From the NCBI GenBank assembly GCA_947579605.1, contig OX388321.1, positions 10,939,427-11,003,426 on the forward strand: DNA of 64,000 bases. The letters are read 5' to 3'. Made by a program: the position numbers and the translations under genes. This DNA comes from Athripsodes cinereus. Taxonomy: Eukaryota > Arthropoda > Insecta > Trichoptera > Leptoceridae. The notes under the pieces were generated by a model. It did no database searches. It had not been told where the DNA came from and saw only the letters and a program-made list of their open reading frames with translations. Below, piece by piece: positions 56,305 through 64,000 of the stretch. How positions within the stretch are numbered: position 1 is the stretch's first letter; every line of letters begins with the position of its first letter.

Positions 56305-56855
56305 AAAGCTTATTTATCACTTTGATGTCTATTATCTGAGTGAAACCGAGCAGAACTACACTAGTACTTACATAAAAGCTATTGTTGTAAGCAGGATCGT
56401 TACTACAACAGATGGTGTTAAGTTTATGTAGTATACACTATTCAACCGTGATTCATGTGCTTTTAAACGGTGCTAATGAGAAAATCTCCACATTATGTTG
56501 TAGCTGAGATTCATGGATAATTACAATGGCCATTTCTTTACATCTGTTCGTGCATGGATTTAGCTTTAACTATTTTTTTGTATCTACAATTTATGAATAA
56601 CAATATTTTGTTCGTATTTACTTCCTATATCATGTTCCTCTTTGCAAAACATATTGAAAGCTTTATCCTTCTTTGCCTATAGATTTTACAAGAATCTTAG
56701 TTCCCGCGTCATGTATTTCCAGTATTCCCATAATGTAACTTCTTTCTTGGTATGACAAACAATTTATTGATATTTTGCCACACAGAAAGATCGGGAGAGA
56801 TCGTGTTTTTGTCAGGTCATATTTTAAAAAGTTTAAATTTTATACCCGAAGTGAT
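56305..56855. other. AT-rich non-coding stretch
   Basis: May hold further decayed LINE sequence on either side; nothing definite. Confidence 0.4.
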
Positions 56856-56859
56856 TTTT

Positions 56860-57555
56860 CTATCAACTAGAAAGTATATTGAGTGAGCTCCATTTACTCA
56901 CATTTATCCACAATGCTCTGTACGCAGCACCAACACCGTACTTTATTAAGGAGGCTTTTGAATACTTGGCGAGTCACGGTTTACCTCTGAGGTCGAATAA
57001 CCAGCGCATCCTGTCAATCCCGGCTCATGGTACAACTTTCATCTCGAAATCTTTTGCAGTTCAGGGTGCTCGTTGCTGGAATAATCTCCCTTCAAAATTT
57101 AGGCTGACTCAAAGTCTGACGTCTTTCAAGCGAGCCGTTAAGGAGAAAATGATTTCCACAAACACAGCCTCTGAAACCTGAAACCCATCACTTCTAACCC
57201 CCCCTCCCCTTATTTACCCCTTTTCCTTTCTTTGTATGCATATATGTTTGTATCTTTTTTTTCTCAGTCTCTCCCTTTTTTATATATATGTGTGTATGTA
57301 TGTATGTATGTTTGTACATGTGTTTACTTTGTGAGTGTTTTTTTTTCTCTTTTTTTCCGAATTGCCTAAGATTTTTGCTTTTTATTCTCATATGTTTTTT
57401 TTTTAAGTTAATACTTTTGGGTTAGTTGGAAGAGATCGCGTTTTGCGATAAACTCGCCCTCTGTATATTGATTGTATTTAATTTGAATGTATACCTTTTA
57501 TGTAATTGTTTTTAATCAATGTACAGTCAAGAATGAATAAATAAATAAATAAAAA
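56860..57555 (+). pseudogene. LINE C-terminus plus 3' UTR, family E
   Basis: The plus-strand frame 56879-57181 reads 'LHLLTFIHNALYAAPTPYFIKEAFEYLASHG...FISKSFAVQGARCWNNLPSKFRLTQSLTSFKRAVKEKM' then stop. The 'F.V.GARxWNxLP...SLxxFKxxVK' pattern is the extreme C-terminus of CR1/Jockey-type LINE proteins. A ~370-base 3' UTR follows, with GATCGCGTTTTGCGATAAACTCGCC-type hairpin (57432-57458), ending in (AATA)n at 57533-57552. No start codon or catalytic domain; 5'-truncated. Confidence 0.85.
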
Positions 57556-57729
57556 TATATTTTTCACAGAACACTATTCGTACAGCGCAGCGTTGAAATA
57601 TTAAAGCGTTATTAAAATTTAATACTTGCAAATTTCTTTACATGTATGTAGTCTTCAAACTGCTTTTAAACCAAGTCATTAATTGGATTTAGTGAATATC
57701 CAGCAGAAATGCTCTGTGTAAGAATTTAC

Positions 57730-57955
57730 TATCCCCGCGGAATTCCCAGCAAAGAATAGATATCCCAATCTTTTTTGTTAGTTTTCTAGTGTCCTGTAAA
57801 AGGCAGGTATTCCTATAACATAGCGTTTAAGACATTTAACATCTTCAATCAAGCGATGAAATATGCCACTGATTCTGAATGTCCTGACTTTCATTGAAAC
57901 AAAGAGGACGATTTGCTTGTTCATTTAGTCCACTTGTGGAAAATTGCTAGATATA
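57730..57955 (+). mobile_element. Family B retroposon, near full length, decayed
   Basis: GGAATTCCCAGCAAAGAATAG, TCCTGTAAAAGGCAGGTATTC and CCACTGATTCTGAATGTCCTGAC, then GTCCACTTGTGGAAAATTGC. The 3' end has lost its usual tail and abuts SINE D copy 5. Confidence 0.7.
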
Positions 57956-57959
57956 TGAT

Positions 57960-58139
57960 TTTTTTTTAAAGATGTATCTGGGTGTTTGTTATACACCCAA
58001 ATATAACCTTATACACCTTTCACAGTAAGCTTATAGCTTGTATCGTGAAAGGGGAATTTGCCGGCACCTGGAATCGAACCACGAACCCATGTGCATGAGG
58101 CCGAGACTTTACCTCCAGCCTTCAGGCTACCGGTGAACT
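57960..58139 (-). mobile_element. tRNA-derived SINE, family D (copy 5)
   Basis: Minus strand: A-box region with a small duplication (CCTCCAGCCTTCAGGCTACC on plus), B box GGTTCGATTCC, then the body. Its 3' hairpin reads TGGGTGT...ACACCCA instead of TGGGTTT...AAACCCA: both sides of the stem changed together. Confidence 0.85.
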
Positions 58140-58144
58140 CTGAA

Positions 58145-58655
58145 TTGAATGAATGAAGAATTTACCTTACCTTTTTATTGAGTTTCCATTTATCAATTTG
58201 TATAGGTAAAACATTATTAGGTGTTACAGACACAAAAAGCATCGCATGTAAATATATTTGTATAAAATAATTTTGTATGCTTATTATTGTTTCATTGAAT
58301 TTGCTGTCAGTTTCTCATAAAATTACTGTTTCACTCACTGTTATTAGTTTTAGGAATAATATCCTAATTAAATTACTCATATTTGTAAAACTTTTAATTA
58401 CGTATACCAAACAATATAACATTTTCTCACTTATTCAATTTAAACAGGTAGCAGAGTAAAAACTTCTGTTATATTATTACCGCAGACAGATTCAGTTCAT
58501 GTAACAAACATTAATTAAACAAAACTTAACTTTAAATATGAAGTTAGGTGACTGAAAAATATATTTGTAATATATGTATTATCACCGACTATACAATAAA
58601 TTATCAAATAATGCTTTCATATGATTTTATTCGAATAGGTACTAGATAAATTAAT
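58145..58655. other. AT-rich non-coding stretch
   Basis: Nothing recognisable. Confidence 0.5.
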
Positions 58656-58659
58656 GGGT

Positions 58660-59105
58660 TTTTTTTCATACCATCACGGCGTGCTTCACGGATGAAGAAC
58701 TCAGCGGAAGAACTATAATTAATAAACATTCTATCGTTCTTTGCGAGTCAATTTCTTGTAGTAGTTCATTGATCTGTTGCTTCAAAAGCTGTTCCCTCTT
58801 GTGACACTGAGGACCAGTTATACTTCCATCTTTTTCATGTTTTCCATCGCGATGTGAACCAACTGGTGTCTTTTTTGCAGCAATGGGAACGATCTTGTTT
58901 TCAGCTATCTTATCTACATGGTCCCTCCAGAATCGTCTGCTCTTTCTACTCCATCTCACTATGTCTTCCGTATCGCATATTCTTCGAATCTCAGTATTTC
59001 TGATTCTATCTATGTATATGAATATTTCCCGTCATAGAACATAAGATTTTCATCTGAGTAGGCTTTTGGTTTTTGCTGTATCTGCTCTATCGCTCTTGCT
59101 GTATC
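58660..59105 (-). pseudogene. LINE C-terminal tail, family F (decayed)
   Basis: The minus strand reads 'RKSRRFWRDHVDKIAENKIVPIAAKKTPVGSHRDG', matching the copy at 30.2-30.6 kb ('RQFWRDHEDRMAENRIVHRAAKETPVGSRPRG'). 'QQINELLQEID' follows. It ends in CACGCCGTGATGGTATG plus an A-rich tail, the end type of families A and B. Confidence 0.75.
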
Positions 59106-59109
59106 GCAT

Positions 59110-59950
59110 AATATATAAAAGATGTTAAATGTCTGACTATTTTTGGAACACCTACGAATAAAAAAAGATTTATTTACTAATATCTCTTTATAAACTACAT
59201 ATTTGTTATTTTGTTTACTATATTTTAATATAATATTCAGTATCCATCATTCAATCTAACTTACTTTTCAAATAATTATATTTCTATCATTCTTTACCCT
59301 CATTCATACTTTTCACCTAAATCAACATATTTGGTTACATTCATTCTGACGAATCTACTTATAAACCGCAACCATTTTACATAATATACGTTGCTACATT
59401 TTAATATCATGACTGTAAAGTAGTTTTACAAAACCACAAAAAAGCCCACTGAATAGAGGATTCACGAAACTAAAATAATATCAACCACTACCAGTCATGT
59501 CCTATTTCAATAGGGCTGCAGGGTATATTAGATTCGAGCGGATATATTATATAAATATGGATACTTCATCCTGTCTACTGTCGTGTCCATTATATGATTA
59601 AAAACAGATATTATTGATGTTTTACCAAAAAGACATGTTTTTATCCAACAAATTTATTCATAAAATTGACATGGTAATCATATCAAAGGTAGACAGAATA
59701 TTTGTGGGTAGCACATGTGGGTAGCTGGGATGACTTGTAAAGTAAACGTAACTACAAAACATTAATATTTTGGATTTTTCGAAACTAGTTCTACTACAAA
59801 CTGTTTTTTTTTCTCGCTTCCGTTATCCACAATCAAAGCTGATTGTGAATTTTTTTAATATTTCACACTCAGCATATAAAATCTTCCATGTTTTATCATT
59901 TTTTTGCGCTGTTTATTGAAACATCCACAGTTGACATTATTTGATAAATC
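59110..59950. other. AT-rich non-coding stretch
   Basis: Nothing recognisable. Confidence 0.5.
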
Positions 59951-59954
59951 CACA

Positions 59955-60125
59955 GATTTCTAAAGCTAAAGCGCAGATGGTGTGAAGTAATAAGGCAATA
60001 CATGCGAAACTGCGATGTTTCTCACGATGATGCACTCGACAAAACCAAATGGAGAAGCAAAACAATAAAGGCAGACCCCACCACCTTGTGGGACTAATAA
60101 CTGCCCAAGGAGAAGAAGAATAGGG
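59955..60125 (+). pseudogene. RTE-like LINE C-terminal tail
   Basis: The plus strand reads 'LKRRWCEVIRQYMRNCDVSHDDALDKTKWRSKTIKADPTTLWD' then two stops and a GGAGAAGAAGAATAG tail. 'DKTKWR...ADPTTxWD' is the signature end of RTE-like elements, as at 8.83-9.04 kb. The minus-strand frame over this region is a shadow. Confidence 0.75.
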
Positions 60126-60365
60126 AAAACATCTCATTTTACGAAGAATGCGTAAAGATTTATACATTAATCGTGAACAAAGCACTTAGGGGAAATATCT
60201 GAACATGATAGGTATGCCGCTCAACAAGGATAAAAGTAAAAAGCTGTAATCATGTTGATATAAATACATACCTACCTTCTTTTAGTCATCGCAGCGTTTG
60301 AGTGCCGAAATTAATATGTTCAAAGCAGATATAGAAGTACCTAGGTATATAATTACAATATCATA

Positions 60366-60719
60366 AATCAATCAATCATCGCCCTCAACGCTCCTCTCGG
60401 GAGCACAGGGCAGAAACCAGCCTCCTCCATTCAGAGCGTCTCTGTGCCAATTGCGTCACTTCTTTCCACGACATTCCTTGCGCTCTGATATCGTTGTCAT
60501 AGGAACGGTGTATTGTGAAAGAGGGACGCCCGGGCCGACGGAACCCCTGCGGACGGAAGAACAGTGCTCTTTTTGGCCAACTATCATTAGGCATTCTCAA
60601 AACATGTCCCAGCCAGGACCATCGCCTCTCCTGTATTACGGAGATTACAGGTCTTTGCTGGGTGCGCCGGCGCACAGCATCATTTGTAACATGATCATAC
60701 CATTCAACATCCAAAATCA
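60366..60719 (-). mobile_element. 5'-truncated LINE, family C, with 12-bp target duplication
   Basis: The minus-strand open frame reads 'RTQQRPVISVIQERRWSWLGHVLRMPNDSWPKRALFFRPQGFRRPGRPSFTIHRSYDNDI...SEWRRLVSALCSREER', the C-terminal tail of a LINE reverse transcriptase. GATGATTGATTGATT forms the tail (plus-strand AATCAATCAATCATC). TACAATATCATA is repeated at 60354-60365 and 60720-60731. The 354-bp insert is the best-preserved family C copy here. Confidence 0.9.
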
Positions 60720-60734
60720 TACAATATCATATTG

Positions 60735-62280
60735 TAATTACATAAAAATCTATTATTTATTTATAAAAATGTACCAAAGGTAGTGAAGACTATTCACATA
60801 GTGTGTATGGAGAATTATGTAGATATTCAAGTAAACCACGGCAGCTTTGTATGACCGGATTTACCAACGACAAAAGGAAATGAAGAGATGAAAAACTGCC
60901 GAGTAAGAGGCTTTTACGCCATTTGTATGACTACTTCTACTACTACTACTACTTTTACAATACCTCCATGTAAACGGGAAATAGGACACGTCCAATGCGT
61001 ACAATGAAATTCTATTATAAACCTATCTTTAAATTGAATCCTTGCAAGTAGGTACATATTTAAAAGAAGCGGTTGCCGCAAAATGTCCGATTTTCATATT
61101 TTATGTAAACAATATTATTGATAAATATCTACACGAGAATCTGTATTGTGTATTTAAAGATACTGTATTGAAATAAAATTTGTTTGGAAAAATAATATTA
61201 TTCTACAAATGATAAAATATTTTCCTTGAACATTATTTGGGCTTTTGAATTGAGATTTTGATGATAGTATATTTCATTTCACTAAAAAAAATGTATTATA
61301 ATTTTTGAAACGTTTGTTAAGACTTAAAAATTCGAAGAGAGATGGGCTATTATTGTCATAATAATACCCTTTATGAAAGCATTCTTCTTATTGAAGCAAG
61401 TAGTATATCGAGCAAAATAAAGTTATTTAATATACTGTAAAGTCTGGCCCGTAAAAATTTCTATTGCTGATTGTTACAAACTTCTTAAACCGTAAATCTA
61501 TGAAACGATCTTTCGGCGAAAAAATAGTCTCAATAAATGCTTTGTTGTTCATTGTGTTGATTTTTTTCAATCTTTCAACAAATTTTCGACTCGAGTTCAA
61601 GCCATATTATGAAATAATTCAACTCAGTTAGAAAACCAGTATTTTTTTTTCACTTATGGCATAACATCCTACAAGCATGATTTGTGCCAAAAACAGTCGA
61701 GAAGATAGTTATTATAGAATAATAAAATTGGCCTTCATCGATTTGAGAAGGGACAAATGGACTGTATCGGATGTAACCGGTATGTTCTTGCTCTAAAAAA
61801 ATCTGTGAATATTAAATGTCGTGATTTTGTGACTCTCTGTACCTTCTTTATCCTGTCAGTGAAGTTCGTTGTTTCCGAATAACGTGAATGAAGGGTTCTT
61901 TTAGGATTACACGGGTAGGTATGCGCTCACAGTGCTCATCCATAATACTCTTACATTCTCGTACAATCATATGTGAAGCATTTTCACATCATTATTTTAT
62001 GTTTTATTTTTGTACAATACCCGCCAGAGTACTAACATCATATTATTATTATTAATAATAAAAATACAGACTGCCCAGGGCAATACTCGAATCCCAGAGA
62101 AAATCCCTATTTCGGTATTTTTCCAATTTTTTTTATTTCTTTAACGAGTGACAAATCAAGATGTCTCTTATATCTATGTATTTATTAATAGAGTACTAGT
62201 GTTACCTAGTTGTGTTTGCTTGTTTTTGTTGATTGATTTGTTGTTTGTAATTGAAGACTGAATTATTTTTTGATCATGTT
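60735..62280. other. AT-rich non-coding stretch
   Basis: A CTA microsatellite (60930-60953). No gene or repeat recognised. Confidence 0.5.
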
Positions 62281-62283
62281 ATT

Positions 62284-62330
62284 TGTAAAAAGGCGCAAGC
62301 CGTATATTTCATAAATAAATAAATATAAAA
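62284..62330 (+). repeat. LINE 3' terminus with GNRA hairpin (family G)
   Basis: AAAAAGGC-GCAA-GCCGTATATTTC followed by ATAAATAAATAAATA. The stem GGC/GCC (62292-62294 with 62299-62301) encloses a GCAA loop. Confidence 0.65.
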
Positions 62331-62711
62331 CTTCATTCATTATTATAACACGAGGAAGAGGTAGAGATTATTGCAGAATGAGGGTGCTAAATCACTTCGT
62401 TAAGGTTCGTATCCACCCTGTATTAACGAGAAAAGCTATAGAAGAAGGTGACATTTTGCCTAATGAGGAGAGCGAAAATTCTTGAAAGCGAGATTACAAA
62501 TATTATATAATCCTCTTTAACTATGGAAAACAAATATTAAGTCGAATGTAGTGCTTCAAAAAGTGACAAATGTGCGCGAGATTCAGTTCGAAATTTTACC
62601 AAACGCATGGAAGTAACAATGATCAGAATTTTTGGAAAAAGTACCCAGGCAAAATTAATAGGCCTGTATTGCAAATAGCTCAAAGGAAGAATATGCATAT
62701 ATTTCATTCTT

Positions 62712-62945
62712 TCATTCATGCCATCAAGGTATGATGAAAATGGGGTATTCAGGGGACTAACTGTATATAATAAACATGCAAGTCATCCTCTCCGTTCCAA
62801 AAGTTAGACATTCAAGATGGGTGGCATACCTCACCGGTGAATTGAAGTTGTTGAAGTTTTATACGGGTTAAGACCCTTATAAGTGTTATATGTATCTATA
62901 TTTACAATTTTAAAAATCACTTGTGGAATATGCCGTGATGGTATA
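62712..62945 (-). repeat. Family B copies, an inverted pair
   Basis: 62712-62850 is a minus-strand copy (GCCACCCATCTTGAATGTCTAAC; GGAACGGAGAGGATGACTTGCATG). 62917-62945 is a plus-strand terminal piece (CACTTGTGGAATATGCCGTGATGGTATAG). Confidence 0.65.
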
Positions 62946-62979
62946 GTAAAGTAATTATAAAAAAAACGTAGTATTTTAT

Positions 62980-63090
62980 CAGGTTATTGTTTTTCGGGTT
63001 TGCCATGTCAAATTTTATCTTTGATCTTCAGGATATGAATATTCATATCCTAAATAAAACCAGACAAGGCAAACCCGAAAAACAACCAGA
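62980..63090. repeat. Foldback with central palindrome
   Basis: GTTTTTCGGGTTTGCC on the left pairs with GGCAAACCCGAAAAAC on the right; the centre holds a perfect 22-bp palindrome (63031-63052, AGGATATGAAT and its inverse). A MITE-like foldback without a clear duplication. Confidence 0.75.
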
Positions 63091-63099
63091 TAGTGAAGA

Positions 63100-64000
63100 T
63101 CGCCATGAAAGCCTTCAATCCACAATGTAATATATTTTTCATCAGGACCATACTCTACGAACATGGTGTAAAATATGCGCAAAACATAATATAATATTAT
63201 GTATTCATAATGTATTCGGGCAGGAATTATAATATTATTTATGCGTTCTGAGTTCATACATCAGGATTTTTTTGACAGTTTTCTGTCAGCTGGTACGTGA
63301 CAGTTGTTTAAACCGTTTCATATTGTAATTTGTGGATATTATTTTTACGACTGTCAGTTTCGGAGCCAAGCAGATTTTGATACGATGATGTTATTCATTT
63401 ATTTATTTATTTAAACACAAGATGGAATATATTATTTTATTTTAATAAAAAAAAATCACGTTTCATCTTGACAGATAGCGAATTTTCTTCTTTTACCTTT
63501 TTTAATTTTTTTCACTTTCGCGTTTTGCTTCTGAAAAAAATATTTTTCGTTTCAGTTACAACAAATATCTTATTTCAAACTATTTTTGATCATTATGTTT
63601 CTTCCCATCATAGTCAATTCCTTATGTTTTAACATCAATTTGCTATTTTGTCACCTTTGCATATTAAGGTTGACAGAACAAGTTGCTAAAAGCTATCGTT
63701 TTTAACTTAGTTCTTAGTTCTTTATAATTTTAGCGTAGTACGGGAACTTAATATTTGTTGACAATTTTAGATACCTATATCAAAAAATAGAAAGACTGCC
63801 GTTTCGTATAAACTTTACAAAAATAATATTATTTTCTATTTGCTCTTAGTAAAAAATCGATTTTAAACCAATTGTTTTCAAATAAAAATGTCATATTTAT
63901 ACTTTTTAAAGTTATTAGAAAATTTCGGAAGGTTTCACAACTGGGTTATGTTTTGCGTGGAGAAAAATACCACCTTCTCCAACTGATATTGAAGGAGAAA
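63100..64000. other. AT-rich non-coding stretch
   Basis: Nothing recognisable to the window end. Confidence 0.5.

Overview
This window looks like intergenic or intronic DNA from an insect. It is strongly AT-rich, has no long host open reading frames, and is packed with non-LTR retrotransposon tails, a tRNA-derived SINE and short inverted-repeat DNA transposons. The repeat types fit Lepidoptera or Hemiptera, but I cannot decide between them from this sequence alone. I found no complete host gene. The only candidate host exon is a 75-codon minus-strand segment near 48.5-48.7 kb, and it is tentative.

The main coding feature is one nearly full-length, I-type LINE at 31387-37146. It is flanked by a 13-bp target-site duplication (31374-31386 and 37147-37159) and ends in an A/G-rich tail. 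ORF1 encodes a gag-like RNA-binding protein with three zinc knuckles. ORF2 encodes endonuclease, reverse transcriptase and RNase H. The visible catalytic residues are intact, but a stop in ORF1 and a frameshift plus two stops near the ORF2 C-terminus make this copy defective.

Elsewhere the window is a mosaic of 5'-truncated LINE tails. I sort these into families: (A) tails ending GGTATAG plus TATAG repeats; (B) a short family of roughly 130-270 bp with a related 3' end, 13 or so copies and fragments; (C) tails ending in GAT or GATT repeats; (E/G) 3' UTRs carrying small conserved hairpins; (F) and RTE-like tails ending in AAG or GAA repeats. Several copies have clear target-site duplications: 8.8-9.1 kb (18 bp), 30.2-30.6 kb (13 bp), 60.35-60.73 kb (12 bp), 23.1-23.8 kb (12 bp) and 44.75-44.90 kb (10 bp). 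A tRNA-derived SINE (D) has five copies with Pol III A and B boxes.

DNA transposons are all non-autonomous. Two hAT-type elements have exact 8-bp duplications (11081-11939, inside a four-unit minisatellite, and 45644-46142). A 743-bp Tc1/mariner/pogo-type element with TA flanks (49240-49982) carries a nested insertion containing a tRNA-like core between 36-bp inverted repeats. Several foldbacks or MITE-like elements lie at 2.2, 3.1, 27.5, 39.7, 51.9-52.5 and 63.0 kb. I saw no convincing new multi-gene system; the interest lies in nested insertions, datable empty and filled sites, and conserved RNA-like hairpins at retroelement 3' ends.
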